Below are positions 37,262-51,380 of a stretch of DNA of 64,000 nucleotides, piece by piece (position 1 is the first letter of the stretch; every line of letters begins with the position of its first letter). The translations under genes and the position numbers were made by a program. Origin of the DNA: Carya illinoinensis (Eukaryota > Streptophyta > Magnoliopsida > Fagales > Juglandaceae); contig NC_056765.1 in NCBI RefSeq assembly GCF_018687715.1, forward strand, positions 33,292,754-33,356,753, read 5' to 3'. A model generated the notes under the pieces. It had not been told where the DNA came from and searched no databases. It was given only the letters and a program-made list of their open reading frames with translations.

Positions 37262-37475
37262 CAGGATGCTCACGCTCTTTTGCTATGCACGCACCGTAAC
37301 TTTGTAAACTCACCCAGAGAGACGAAGCGTCGAAGAGAGGTGAGAGGAGAAGCAGAATGAAAGAGCAATTGTGCAAAAACGCATCGTATCCGTAGGTCTA
37401 ACAAAATAGATGCAAAAGAGTAGGGAATGGGAGAAAGGAAGCCACCAGTTTACTCTTTAAATGGAAATAAAAATA

Positions 37476-37547
37476 TATCAGAGACAGGTTTCGATCCTGT
37501 GACCTGTGGGTTATGGGCCCACCACGCTTCCGCTGCGCCACTCTGAT
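37476..37547 (-). tRNA. Initiator tRNA-Met (CAT)
   Basis: On the minus strand the acceptor stem 5' half ATCAGAG (37541-37547) pairs with CTCTGAT (37477-37483), with A as discriminator at 37476. The sequence contains GGGCCCATAACCC (anticodon CAT) and the T-arm-like AGGATCGAAACCT, as in plant initiator tRNA-Met. It lies 215 bp upstream of the COP10 start. Its 3' end plus CCA is complementary to the primer-binding sites of the three LTR elements. Confidence 0.95.
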
Positions 37548-38492
37548 TTGTTGGTCATAGCACCACATATTTAAATCAAGTTTTTTAATAGTCTAAATTG
37601 TTATTTATGCATTAATGCTTAAAAGTAAGAAAAATGCTTTAACCACAAATGGATTACATAAAAATGAACTCACAAACTTATATGACTTGATGTGATACAT
37701 TAGATTATAGAGTTACTTTTATTATAAAGTAAATCTAACAAATTTCATAAACCCACATCAGTTGTAGATTTATTTTGTATAATCTTTTTATGTCTATAAC
37801 AGTTCTCTTTTTACAATGATCTGTATCAAGTTTATCTATTTAGAACATATACAAATCATTTCTCTTAATCCTTTATTGTTTGGTGATTTCTCGTTAAATT
37901 TATTTACGTAAGTTATTCTACTTCTAAGCCAATAAAATATATCATTTGTATCACTTAGATGAGGAAATTTGATTCGTAAAATTCAGATTTTAAAATTTTG
38001 CTTTCATTATCAAACGATGTCATACAGGTGTTTAATGACAGGAAGAGTGCCATGTATCCATCAAGACTACCTAATAATTATTCAAAGTAATAGACAAACA
38101 TTTTTTTGACAACTTATTATAATCTGAGGACGTGTCTACTCCATCTGTAACGCCCAATGCTTTTCTTCTAGTTCTGGATGGAAGGATATTTGTGCGCTAA
38201 ATTGTTCATTGTTAAGAACAAAATCAAAGGTACACTTACATCCTCCCAAAAATTCTAGTTACCTACTACTACCTAAAAAGAATACATTACAATGAATGAA
38301 CCCAAAAGACATCCCCCCGCCTGATAAGAAGCAGAGGTGGACTATAAAAGCAAAACAAGAAACAAACAAAATTGATGAACAGCCATGATGAAAATGGTGT
38401 ACGAAGATTTCCATCATTACATGAAATTACAATCATAGCAGTAATGCTTTAACGCTCAAGATGAAAGACAACTTTGAAGGATCTTCTACAAG
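37548..38492. other. Intergenic spacer, no gene seen
   Basis: AT-rich sequence between the tRNA gene and the 3' end of the glucanase gene. No ORF or RNA gene was recognised. Confidence 0.5.
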
Positions 38493-41400
38493 TCAATGTA
38501 AAGCTAGAGCAACAACTATGGCAGATATCATATGCTGAAGCTTGGAATTGTGCCGCATTGAATTTGAGCTCCCGTCTAATGGGTTTGCAGGGCCAAGTGC
38601 CACAGGAGTTGAAAATCCCCCACTTGTGCTTGAATTAGAACTGTTTCAGAATATACATGTTTAGAGCCAATAACCTTAAATAATAATTTAGGTTTCTTCT
38701 GGAATAAATATATTCAGATTCTCACCTTCCTGCAAACTGACATGATCCATTACCTGCAGGATGGTATCCATCAACAAAGAATCACGAAAACATATTTATG
38801 TTAGAGACGGGGAGATGGAAAGGGCACAGCTTATTATATGATCGGATTGTAGAAGAATAGACATTGGATATAAAAATGTAAGGCTGACATATTAAGAAGA
38901 AATCGATAGCAACGATCATCATGGCCTTCTCTTTTATTTTTTATGATCTTTTGTGGTGGGCAAGCACATGGGAAGGGTGATAGAAGATGAAGGCACCGTT
39001 CAAGCCTCCAAGGAGACTAGCAACCAAGTATCCAAGTTTGAATAAAGGTACTCCCATCAGTAGACGTAACCTTCAGGCTAACGGGCATCAATAAAATCTT
39101 TAGATCATAAAGTGGTATACCGTGGGGGATTCAACTCAACAAACCAACCGTGTGGAAATGATTTCTCAACTTTATGTTTTCTCTACAATATTGGCTCAAT
39201 TGTAAGAGAATAAAAAATCCTTTATAGTACTTAAGCCAAATGAATTCACAATAAATATCTTCAAATATTGAAAGAAACTGTTTCTCTTGGAAGAAAGTAG
39301 AAACAGATTGCTGAAAGAAAATGTCAGTCACATACACGCTTCTAGAAAACTTGTCCAAAAGAAAGCAAGAAACCAAAAGGAAAATATATGAAAAAAAAAA
39401 AATCCAAATAAGGAGAACAGTTACACGAACTTACTGGGATCATTAGTGCTGGTTATAGCTGTACCACTAAAGTCACAAGTTCCACCAACACTTCGCATCT
39501 TTTGATAATAATCATTATAAGCATAAGAAGCATGATTTTCAAGATTATCAGGGTAATAACATGGCTTCCCGGGTTGAATGGCAGTGCAGTTAGCCTGGCC
39601 AGGTCCACAAGCCCAGTTTAGGCCATCTTGCAACTTATCAGAATCTGTACCAGGTTTTGCCACACAGAAAACCACAGAAGAATTCTCTGTAATCCTATCA
39701 GAAGCACTCAAACTCAATGGATAAACAGTCGAACCATTAGCAAAAAGAATACCCCAATTTTCCTCTGACACTGGTCCAGGCCTCTTATCTTCATTGAATA
39801 ATTCATAAATGTGAGCGTTAATGGGAATACTTGGCTGACTAGGTGGACCTGAATTGTTTAGAACTCGCTTGACTAGATTCTTAATAAAGGTTTCAGCATT
39901 TTCCACGGTGGCATCCGGTTCATCTGCTCCACCAAACCACGGCCAGCCGGTCTCTGTTACAACAATAGGGATTCCAGAAAAATTAAAAGCTTCTATAGAA
40001 TAATATGTAGCATCCACCATAGCATCAAGCATGCTGGTATAATGGAAAAGAGTGTTTGGGTCAACAATCTGCTTGACTGAGGGAAGTGGTCGGAAAAGAG
40101 CATAATCAATTGGGAAAATGCCGTCTCCTTTCGTGTATCCATAGTAGGGATAGGCATTTAACATGTAATAGGAATTAGTATTTTTTATAAACTGGAGGAG
40201 TCGGTAAATAGTAGAGTTCCATGAAGAATTGAAGGTGGCAGTGGAGGGAGGGAAAGGTCTAGGAATTATATCCATGGACTGTGGAGTTGAAACCTTAATA
40301 TGAAAATTGAGGTTTGCAGCGACTAGTGCTTTATGAAGGTAATTCAGGGCGGAAACCAAAACTGGAGCTGCATTAGGGATTGAGGAGAGGACCTCACTGC
40401 CGACAGCAATTGCCGTAATATTGGTTGAAGGCAAGTAAGCTGCAACATTTTTTTTAATCCAGGTTGCTGCTGCTGATGCAGATTCACCGATCCCTAAAAC
40501 TTCCTCATTTATGACACCAACCATTACCTCAATCCCACTGTTAGATAGGGCTTTCAGCATGTGAGAATCAGCATTATAAAGGCGTACATGAGTAATCTGA
40601 CGGGCCTTGAGAATCGCAACCACATCTGAAGCTGGTGGCAAATTGGAAACACCGGTGCCAATGTTTATCCCCACAAATGCACCTACCAATTCACAGTTAC
40701 GATTCAGTGACAACCAACAACCTATGAGAAAGAATAATATGATTGAATATAAACTCCCCCCCTAGATCCAAATGACCCCAACACTCAACAGCTTCTACAT
40801 CTGGCATTGCCCAAACTTTCCATATGGGTGCAGAACATATTTAAGATTTAGTTTTACATCTGGTTTTTTTTCTCTTTTGACAGGTAGATATTATTTTACA
40901 TCAGGAAATTTAGCTAGATTAGTTTCCTAATTTAAAAATACATAATTCATGCTAACTCCCATGACAACCTAAGACTGGAATGCCCCAAGGAAAGCCTAAG
41001 CCACATCTGAGCTCATACTCCAAAAAGACTATCCAATGGCACAATAAGAGCCCCAATAGAATCATTATAAAGAACAATAACTTCTCCCTCTCAAGCAATG
41101 TGGGATCTCATAAACCACTGATACTCATCATTCGGTATGGGATATCACAATCTCCAACCCTTATATTCCCAACGTCGTCATCAGGACATTCCATTATAAG
41201 TGGCACGGCTCAAATTCCACACTTCTGGTTATCTTTGATACCCATTTGTAGAGCCCTAAGGAAGGCCCAAGCCACATCGAAGCCCATACTCCAAAAAGAC
41301 TAGTAAGAGGTACAATTAGAGCCCCATTGGAATGATCATAAAGAACAATAACTTCTCTCTCCTAAGCAATGTGGAATCTTATACACTACCTATACTCATC

Positions 41401-41986
41401 ACTCAATATCAAGTATTACAAAAACCATACATTCTGAGGCATCACTCAGTATAGAGTATCACAAAGATAATTATCAAATGAACATTGTTTTGTTTCCACA
41501 ATCATAGAAAACAATTCTAACTTATGAACTTGCAAAAGAAGTACATTATAGCTTAAGAATTACAACGGTAATTTGCACGATCAAAGAGCAAGCACATAGA
41601 CACAAAATTGGCAATGATAAATCAGTTTAATCCTCATGAAAACCATTCTCACCGTTGATATCCATAGTTCCTAACAGAAAAGGCAATTTTTTTTATTTTT
41701 ATTTTTTTATAAGTAAATGGTAGTATTAATAAGAATAGGCAGAGTTTGAGTACACAAGAAGGTATACAAGAGATACACCTATCTAGTTCGTAATATTAGA
41801 AACAAGGACCTACCAGAAAGGCAATTCTCAATTCTAAACCAGCTTTTGCTCATAGTTTAATTAACATATTTGACCTTGAGCATGAAAAGAAGTGTGGCAA
41901 TGGAGATGTGTACAATTACCTAATGAACGACTGAAAATGCCAACAACAAGCAAAACCAGAATTCCAAGCCATTTTCCAAGCTTCAT
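38493..41986 (-). CDS. Glucan endo-1,3-beta-glucosidase (GH17 + X8, GPI-anchored)
   Basis: Exons 41920-41986, 39435-40682, 38726-38753 and 38493-38640 join in frame to 496 codons. The first encodes a signal peptide (MKLGKWLGILVLLVVGIFS). The GH17 domain starts AFVGINIGTGVSNLP and shows the acid/base motif AVGSEVL (about E119) and the nucleophile motif VTETGWPWFGG, then IYELFNEDKRPGP. A C-terminal X8/CBM43 module follows (VFCVAKPG, LNWACGPGQANCTAI, CDFSGTAITSTNDPS, NGSCQF). A Ser/Asn-rich linker and hydrophobic tail (MISAIVVALALH) suggest a GPI anchor. The predicted role is callose (beta-1,3-glucan) hydrolysis at the cell wall or plasmodesmata. An alternative acceptor for exon 2 at 40721 is also in frame and would add 13 residues; I prefer 40682 because it places the conserved start of the mature protein next to the signal peptide. 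Confidence 0.92.
40981..41420 (-). mobile_element. TRIM-like miniature LTR element B, in GH17 intron 1
   Basis: Direct repeats at 40981-41149 and 41247-41420 flank a 97-bp interior. On the minus strand the repeats begin TGTGATATCCC (or its degraded copy). The interior starts ATGGGTATCAAAG, close to a tRNA-iMet primer-binding site, and ends in a purine tract next to the downstream repeat. It is the same family as 5949-6357. The repeats are visibly diverged, so the copy is old. Confidence 0.65.
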
Positions 41987-44900
41987 CTGATCCGATAAAA
42001 TGTCAAGCCTAGATGTACACTTATGAGCTTTTCACTCTGTGATGAACCTGAAACTGCCAGATTCAGCAAGCACGTGCTGAATGCAATCACGTCATAATAG
42101 CCAGAAAACTTCAGAAAAAAACCAATGCCATAACATAAGGATAATCTAGGGGCTTAAAAAATAAAAATAAAAATAAAATAAAAAAAATAAAAAAGAACCC
42201 TTTCAGAAACTTTCAGTGTGGACTTAAAAGTAAAAACCACGAATTTTATTGTAATGACCTGCAGAATATACAAATAGGAATGGCAGATAATTTAATCATC
42301 CAAAAAAAAAAAAAAGGAATGGCAGATAATGTATTAAATTTGAATCTACAAAAATTATAACCTCCAAAAGGCTTAAAACTGATATCCACAAGATTATTTG
42401 AGTTAGAGCAATGTTTGAAGCCAATCTCAGCATTATTTGAGTTACAGTAATGTACCAACATCTTAACTTTTTATAAACTCCTAATCCCCAATAAGTGATA
42501 TCAAAGTTGATTGGGTGAGCATTCAATCTGACTGTACAGGTTGGTGGCTCCCACAATGAGCAATGGTGACTTTCGTGTTAGTTATACCCATGGTTGACTA
42601 AAGACTATGGATGTGAGTGAAGAAAATGTGCTTATGGTACAAGATAACTTCTACATTAGCACGACTCAAAGATTGAGTAAAATTGAGCAAATGTGCTACA
42701 ATGGTGAGTATCAGACTTTTGTTGTGAATAAAAGGATAACAAAGGCTAGGGGTTCAGGGGGAATTGCAACACGGACAGGTGTATATATGGCTTGGGAAAT
42801 TGGCGATGGGAATGTTTCCTACAATGTCAAGGAAGCAGCCCAGCTTGCAAGATTGTGCAAAGAGTAGTTGGCACTTCTGTGGACCTTTGGACTGTCAATG
42901 TGGAGAAATCTTTTAATCTGTCGATGATATCCTTAATCAGGGGACCTATTCTCCAGTCGGTTGTCGGGTGGCTATGTTGGATAGCAGTGAACCCCTAGCG
43001 AGTTACTCTCTAGAATGATATCATTCTGTTTTTGTGCTTGAGCCTCCTTGACTGCTACGGAAGGTCCATCTGGATCATATTTGGCGGTCCATGCATAGAG
43101 GGGGGGAGTGCCTTCAGAGGGTTCATCAGACTTGTTCAAGGGGGATTCCAGCCATGTAATTTAATTTGGCAGTAGACACGTGAAGGAGGAGGGAGGGTTG
43201 TTGGAATGATCACGTAAGAGTGGTGTGGTTAGTTTAGCGATCGAGCCACACATCAAGGTGATGGCAAGAGTAAGCGATCGAGATATTACAAATTAACCCA
43301 AGACGGAGAAAAGTAAAGACTTCCCAAGGTCTTAACATTCAACTCTCACAATTTACAAACCTTACACAAACCTTAAAACCACAACACTAAACTACAGTTG
43401 CATAAACCAATTCGCGGACATTATTCGGAGACTCAATTAGTGGCCAGATATAACTACAAATATTAAGGCAGAAAAGCTGTACATCCTTTCAAGAAGATAT
43501 TCCTGCTCATAGCCAAAACCAGAAGACTAATCTTTTCCTTTGAAAAAAAAAAATAGAAATAGAATTCAAATCTTTATATGCATATCAGCCATTTAGCGAA
43601 GTTTTAAAAGGAACAATTAGAAAATAAAAATAAAAGTCCTAAACTTTGTAAACCCGGAGGTCAAACTGCCACCGTCCCTCAAAAAAGAAAATCAGATTGA
43701 AAAGCGCCGAGATGCCAGCAAAAACCCAAAGAGCATCGATTATCAAAGTACCCAGAAAGGAAAAGGAAAAACTGAACCCAGATGTAGAAATCGAGAGTGA
43801 ATGGAGAGAGTACCTGATCCAAATGACCCGGCTGAACGGGCAGAGATAGTGAGATATCTACACTCCAAGCCACTTCCAAAGAACTGACAAAACAAAACCC
43901 TACAGGAAACCCGGCACGGTTACTTACATACTCGAGAGTCGAGACACAAAACTGACCGCCCAGAACGAGGAATCTAAGAAAACACTAGAAAGAATTTCAA
44001 AGCCCCACAGTAAAAGACCTATTCCTTAAATGTGGAACTACAAAACAGCATAATTAATAATAAACTATACGAACCATTTTCTGGAAACAAGAGTCCTTAC
44101 AAACTATACCCCATCAGACCAAATTCTATTATAAACGAATATAGTACCGGTACACGTCCAACACTACTAATAAGATGTTCAGAGCTTACCCAATATAAAA
44201 AATAAGGTTACAGAGATGAAGAAACCTGTGATGGCAGCTTCTCTGTTGGTCTGAGGAACGGAGTAATACAGCCAACAGACATACAGACAACACACACTAC
44301 TTTTTGTCTGTTGAACTGTACTTACTTTTCTTTAACAAGTTAAAACCTATTGATTATTGAATTTAATTCTAAAAAATGGGGATTATCACTCACTTACACG
44401 GTTAATGCATATATATATATACATTATTAAGATTATATGTAAGACTATGCAAGAGAACAAACTAGTGATTTTCCCTCCAAAAGTAAAGTCCGTGAGCTTG
44501 AAAGAAAGGCAGGACTGAGGAGGAGCTGAAAAGTCTGGTGGGAGAACGGTTTTAAATTAATTAAATTGGGTGGTGATCATGAAAAGATATATAAAAAGTC
44601 ATGCTTAATAATTATTAGTAGTTGCTTTTGAATTTATGAGCTATGACTCCACATTATACAAATTATATTAATATATTGGAATATTTTTCAAAGAATTTTT
44701 TAGGCCCAAAAGAACAGCTCTTTTTTATAATTATTATTATTAATATTTGAAGATGGGCCCACAACATTCGAAGACAGTGACTGACTGCTGCACAAGAACT
44801 TTGGTTTTGTTTTGTTTTCAAATTCCCAAATCTCAGTTGGAGAGCTGTGAGTGTTGATGTTCATTAAAGTTAGGGCCTAAATGGTATGGTAGATATGAGG

Positions 44901-46349
44901 GTTGTGATAATAATTAATATGGTATGGGAACCTAAATCTGATATTTGTTGTATACTAAAGGAAACTGGACTTTGAAAATGATTAGAATGTATGGGAATTG
45001 TGGAATAATGTAAGGGCAATGGAATCTTACATTCCTACTCAAATCACTTGAAATTCCCACTACCTACTACCCTTTTTATCATTTGAAAGGCTTTGTGCAG
45101 AAATTACTTTTTTCTTTTTGCTGCATAAAAGGAGTACACATATAACATCAACCCAGAAAAAGTGACACACACAGCCTCACAAAACTTCATAATTTAACAC
45201 AAATGGGTCCCAAATGACTGAACAAACGAAACCAAGTCTGAACATATATAAACATGAAAATGGTTAACTTATAACTCTTCTGCAATTATTTTACAACTCT
45301 ATATAAAACAAAGCAAGTGTATTTTTGTAAAATTGAGGTTCTTTTTAATAAAATAGTGCGATTATATGATTGATTATAAAATAAACAACACAAATTGCTT
45401 TTAAGGTGTAAGCATATGTACTAATGAATTGAACGTTGCTGCTTAGTTGTAAAGGGTAAAATGCTGTGGACGTACACCAAACGTCAAAAAGCCTCTGTCT
45501 CTTTATAGACTGTTTTTGGTTAAGACTGCAACATCATCATTGGAAACTTAGTGGGATGTTTGGACGAGGATAACTTAAAAGTGAATAAAATCTCGATACC
45601 CGTGTACATATATATTTAAAATCCTTCTCGACCTTCTTTTTCTTTAGGGAAATCTTGATTTTCTTTGTACCTATGGGAATCCAATCCTCATTCCAATGCT
45701 ACCATTTGACTTCTTTTACTTTTTTTCCAATTTGCCGATATTGTTATTATTGTGCAAGAATAGCTAGTTATTTTTTAGTGCTACCATTTCTCTGTTTCAT
45801 TGTAACCATCTTTTAAACATTATGTACAATCTATGTTTATAAAAGAAAGATCAGATAAATTAAAGGTTAGAATATCAGTTCACGAGAATTCTATTAGATT
45901 CCCAATCATTTTAAATACATTCAAATTTTCAGGCATCGCATGGCCAAACACCCCCATTAGTCTTCTGAAAAATTTTCCCTTTTTTTCAATTAAGTAAATG
46001 CTCAAGGGGTAAGGGTAAAGGTATAAAATTCTTAACTGCCTCGCTCACAATCTCAGGAAACGAAATAATAACGTTAATCTGTGGTACTCGCTTTGGAGAA
46101 ATGCCTTCCATTCTTTTGGAGTACTAAAATAGACTTGCCACAGCATGTTAGCAACCATAGTCTATCCGCATCAAACAGGTTTTTGAAAACGACACATTCA
46201 ACCATAGTCTATCAGAGACAAGCTATCAGTTTCAAGAAAATAAAATCGTCAATGAAAGGGTACCAGAATCTGAGTCAAATTCATGGAACAGAACCAAATT
46301 ACAAACAAGATCCAACAAAAACTATCATAACAGTACTGTTCAGAGTAGC
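41987..46349. other. Intergenic region upstream of the GH17 gene
   Basis: This region should hold the promoter and perhaps non-coding 5' exons of the glucanase gene. A small plus ORF at 42607-42867 (86 codons) has no family resemblance. A block near 43180-43270 with two GCGATCGAG motifs may be a decayed transposon end. No gene was recognised. The right side borders the 3' end of the SR gene. Confidence 0.45.
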
Positions 46350-49300
46350 TCACTGACTAGGAGACCTATCTCCATTTGGTTGCCTCGAGTATTCTTCTCG
46401 TTTAGGGCTTCGGCTTGGAGTCCGGCTCGGACCTCTAGCTGGACTTCGACTGCGGCTCCTTGAGCCATTGTAGGGCGACCGTGAATATGACTTCTCTTGA
46501 CTGTACCTTCTGTCTCGGGGTGAAACAGATCTGCCTCAAAATAAGAAATCGCATTGCCACAGTGGAAAAGGTATGAATACAAAGGGGCAAGGAACAACAA
46601 CTACTTATTAAGGCATCAAATTGCTAAGGGGGAAGAAGATAAAGATATCTATAGATCAGCAGTCATTTAATCACGCCCTACAGACACATTGCACACATAA
46701 ATCAATACTCAGTTAACACCTCACAGATACATTCCTCAATTTCAAGAGCAACTAAATACAATTATCCTACTAAACAAGTCAGGTTTACCCCTAAACTTTG
46801 AAATAATGCATTGCACATTGGTAGATAAATAAAATTAAACAGAGATTTGCTTAATTCCATACCTTGAATAATGCCTTTGTTTGGGAGGGGGGGAATAGTC
46901 ACGGTTTTGGGATGGAGATCTTGCATGGCGTGGAGGCGGAGACTGAGAGTACCTGGGTGAGCGAGAATAACGTGGGGGTGACCGTCTTCGATCATGATAT
47001 CTACTCCTACTGTATTTAGAAGGTCAAGTCAGAACTCACAAATGCAACTTAGAAAATATTTTTTTAATGAGTGAAATTTAGAAAGAAAAAAAATTATAAA
47101 TTGTTCAGTAGTAAGCTACTCGAAGTACTAGAATTTCATAAAATTTCATTACACCTGCCATGATGGTGCTAAGTATGATATGTAACACCCACCGATTATG
47201 TACTCCACACTCCGGGCATCAATTCACAGAGACAGTACGAATATGTGTGGCTTGACAACTCCACAGCCACATTAGTTTTTCTAAGATTAGTAATGTTATC
47301 CAAGCATTTCCTACATTGTTATTTTCAATATAAAAAAATCAGAAAGATAAATTGATTATGGGGCCCTATGAAATTGTCCCATCACTCCATAATCTCACTA
47401 GTATCAGCCTCATGCTAATTCCTGCTCTCTTCGTTAGGTAAAATTTTCTCTCTTTTTTTAAATTTGTCTGGCCAATGGCTATTTCTAGTGGGAAAATTTG
47501 GGGGGAAGAAGTACCACCTAAATGGGTCCACTTTAAACAATTAGTTGCAAAGTGTTAAAAAATTAAAAACATTATAATGAATGGTAAATAAAAAAAATTA
47601 AAAAAAATGAAAATAAAAAGACAAAAACAAAGATACTCTAATCGTTTATAAAAGCAGATACCAAATCAGAGGAATTCACTCCCTGGTATTATTATAGAGA
47701 TTGCATATTCCATAGGGATTGTTTCATTTCTTGTCAACATTTAGACAAATCATCCAACGCCAAATCTCAGTCATCACTCTATGTGCTAAACTTGAGAAAA
47801 ACTTCAAAATCTGACTGCAGCAGATTTACTCTAAACACAAATTCTACACATTGCACAAGTACAAATCCATATATACAGGGCAGTAATTCGCGGGATGTGC
47901 ACTGTCCAATCCAATATCTATACTCCATTTCCATGCATGCATCCGACATTTTAAACTTGAATGGTGAAATGACTAAAATCATTTCACTTACTAGACAGCA
48001 AAGTAATTTTCTGAGAAGACTGACTATGGATTTTGTGTATGCTTATTTCAAAAATTCTAGAAATTGCATCAAATTTCTTCCTTTGAACATGATGATCAAG
48101 ATCACCCCCCCCCCCCAACAAAAAAAAAAAAAAACCTAACGCCTTCCGCAGGTCCCTTTGATGATCCAATACTCTCATAATTAGAGTCATTCAAGAAGAG
48201 AGAAGTCTGTACATCATTCTAACAAAACCTTTATAATAAGAAAATCTTTTGAGTTCCGTGTGAAAGCATAATTCAACTTTCTAAAAAAGTATTGAGCTAA
48301 GTCTAAAAAGATTAATGGTCATGTCAAAAAAATAAAAAAAATAAAAATTTTCTACTACAGCAGAAAAAATCCCAATCAAAAAGGAAATCTTACCTCCCTC
48401 TATCCCTTGCCCTCATATCAGATGGCTTCTTTCTGTTCTCCTCGGCAAAGACAACAGTCAGCTCACGGCCAAAAAGAACCTGGCCATCCATTTGATATTT
48501 TGCCTCAGCAGCATCAGCAGGATCTACATATTGCACAAAGCCAAAACCACGGGGTTCCCTGGAAAAATACATGTGTACAAAACAAAGGGAAAGAGAACAG
48601 TGTCAAAACATGGGTTATGCTGAAAGGCATAACTTTGAGTCTTACTTTGCATGCCATAGATCTTACGGATGAAATTGTCCAAGATAATCCTCAGTAATAT
48701 GGAAGGTCATGATAAAAAGCAAGCACTTGGCTGCTGACCTTGTAGTATCAGTTTTAAGATTGACTTCAAATTCTCCAAGACTTGGAACATCTTCAACATG
48801 TATTCAAAACCAACTTCCTTCCAATCTTCACTATCATTAACATCATCTTCAAAAGAACTCTAACTACTTGATTGTTGTCTTCAAAACTTTAGTTTCACTG
48901 TTAAATCTCAAGAACTTCAATTAACACACCCAACTGGAGATAAGAAAAGAGTAGATTATGAAGAAAAACGCCCACAACAAAAAAAAAAAAAAAAAAAGTT
49001 TAAAAGAAGGAACTTAGCAGGACGGGCCACATTTTGCAAAATGAGAGCTTTGAATATAGTTAGCATGTCCCAAACCTTTAACAAGATATATAAGGAAGAG
49101 GATTTTGAGAAATTGTCATTTTCTATATCTACAACTCTCTTCAGCCAAGATTCAGAATGAAACACATAAATAACAACACTACGAGAATTAAAGATGAAGA
49201 CAGATAGAGAGAGATTTTCAATAGAAGTTCTTGAGAAGAAATAGCTGAGAAGTCAAACGATTCTAGTAACATATTTTTCAAATAATAAGATTGAGCAAAA

Positions 49301-50347
49301 TGCTAATCTTATTACTTATGAAGATTAATAAGATTGAAGACAACATCATACCTTGCCATTGACTTCATCAAGCAAGGAAAATAATCCTTATGTACTTAAA
49401 AAGATCTTAACTTACATATAGAAATCGACTCTTACAAATATCTCACATATGCTCACCCAGAATAATAATCCTTCGGCAAGTAAATGTCCTTGAGATGGCC
49501 AAACTGCCCAAATGGTCTACGAAGATCCTCTGGCCTGCATGAAAGCATGTATTGAAAGTGAGCATAATTCCAGCATATATAAAATTTTGTGGATACGACT
49601 AACAAAATTATTTTGATTACAGACAGTTGCAGAAATGCCAATCAGTCACAATTCACAACCACGTTTCATCCCGGGACTATTTAATAAAGACAAACTTCGA
49701 CTACAGTCCCATTTCAAAAAGAGAATATCTAATGTAGAACCTCCAACATTCTAAAAAGTGTATTGGCAAGAAGTCATAGAAACTCTAATCTTCTAAAAAA
49801 AAACTGTAGCAACCGTAATCTTTTAAAAAACCCATGTTTATCATAAACCATAAATCATTACATGGTTCAAACCACGCAATGATGAAAATGATATAGACAA
49901 AAATAATAAGCATATGATCTTGTTTCTTTACAAGTGATAATGACTTGCTAGAATTTTATATTTATATGCCATTTTCATTTCCCACAAGCTTACTATCATT
50001 CTAGGTTCATACTTCATACACAAAATACAAAGCAACCAAATTCCATAGAAAATAAACAGTGCAGAAACATCAACATGATCATCTCTAGCTTAAAAAAAAT
50101 AATCAACAGACTTCTTAAACTATCCCATGATAGTTAGTTAATAACGTAGGGATAATAGTTCTTTATTAGCAATAAGGTAGAAATAATGGTTAATGAGAAC
50201 AAACCTACAATCATGGCGAAGGTTACGAACAAGAAGGCTAGTAGGACCATCCCTACCACGGCCACCATAGCGACCTCTAGGGCTAGGGCTCCGTCCTCTC
50301 CTGCCATGACCCCTTGGTGGTGATGGGGTATAACTCCTCCCCCTCAT
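46350..50347 (-). CDS. SCL33: SR splicing factor, SCL30A/SCL33 type
   Basis: Five exons (50205-50347, 49457-49534, 48394-48558, 46863-47009, 46350-46530) join in frame to 237 codons. The N-terminus has the short charged extension of plant SCL proteins (MRGRSYTPSPPRG). One RRM follows: RNP2 is LLVRNL and RNP1 is RGFGFVQY, with VVFAEENRKKP at its end. The C-terminus is an RS domain (RRRSPPRYSRSPRYSQSPPPR, SRSRSPARGPSR). Such nuclear proteins bind exonic enhancers and recruit U1 and U2 components. Intron 3 (47010-48393, 1384 bp) is the longest; the equivalent intron in relatives is subject to alternative splicing (family knowledge). SCL30A versus SCL33 cannot be settled by eye. Confidence 0.93.
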
Positions 50348-51345
50348 TTATAGAAATCAGTAGGACCTGTAAACAATTTCTAGAGATTCAAGGAAACTGC
50401 AAAATGGCAAAAAGGACGTAACCTAAGAAGTAAAAACAGTTACTCCAACATACACGCAACAAACTTAAGCTATTATCTCAAATGGCTACTTTAGCCCAAA
50501 GCTTGGTATAAAAGTATAAAAAAAGATCTAATTCTAGAAGAGAACTCATAAAATGACTAACAGGTACCACACAAAGTACATGAAAATAAGAAGAAAATTT
50601 TACTGAAATAATGTACATCACAAATTATGATTTTGAAAATCTTTCAAAAGGCTGGAAAACCAATTACAACCCCAAAACTGTCTCCCCTAGAACCCACAAA
50701 AAAATAAAGGACCAACAAGAAACTAATTTCTGCTTTGTCTTGACCCCAATACAAATTTTTACTACAGTAGATCGTCCTCTTTTAACCACCCATTTCTAAT
50801 CGTTGTTCTTAACAAACCCATCACGTATACAAATCATAAAAGAGATTTACATCATAATTTACTTTAAATCTCATAATTTACTTTAAATTATCTTTAAAGG
50901 AAAAAATAAGGAACCCTTCAAATATATAAAAGAAACCAGAATAAAGAACACCATGGCCGTGTAAATAAAAAACAAAGAGAGCATTCTAAGGCAAAACCGA
51001 TATTATATGAACAAAGCTTTTCTGAAATCACTGTACATATAATTTAGAATTCAAAAAGAACCAAAAGTTTGTATAAAAAAAAAAAAAAAACAGAAAACTA
51101 CTTATTTTACCCTAAATTTAACAAAGAAAACATGCATTGTGCGTCGAATATAATAAAACTCCAAATAATTTAACTAGCACGGTAAACCCTACAATATAAT
51201 GCCAGGAATTTAACAGAAACGAAATGATAAATCAAATTCGTAGAAGCCATAATCGAGAGAACAAGTACGTGAATGGAGCTCGAAATTAGAAAAATTGAGA
51301 AAGAACAAAGTAGGGCACAACAGAGATCCCTAAACCCTAACTATC

Positions 51346-51380
<35 letters not shown>

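Noticed and set aside
42607..42867. 86-codon ORF upstream of the glucanase gene
   Set aside because: No family resemblance and no gene context; could be chance or transposon debris.
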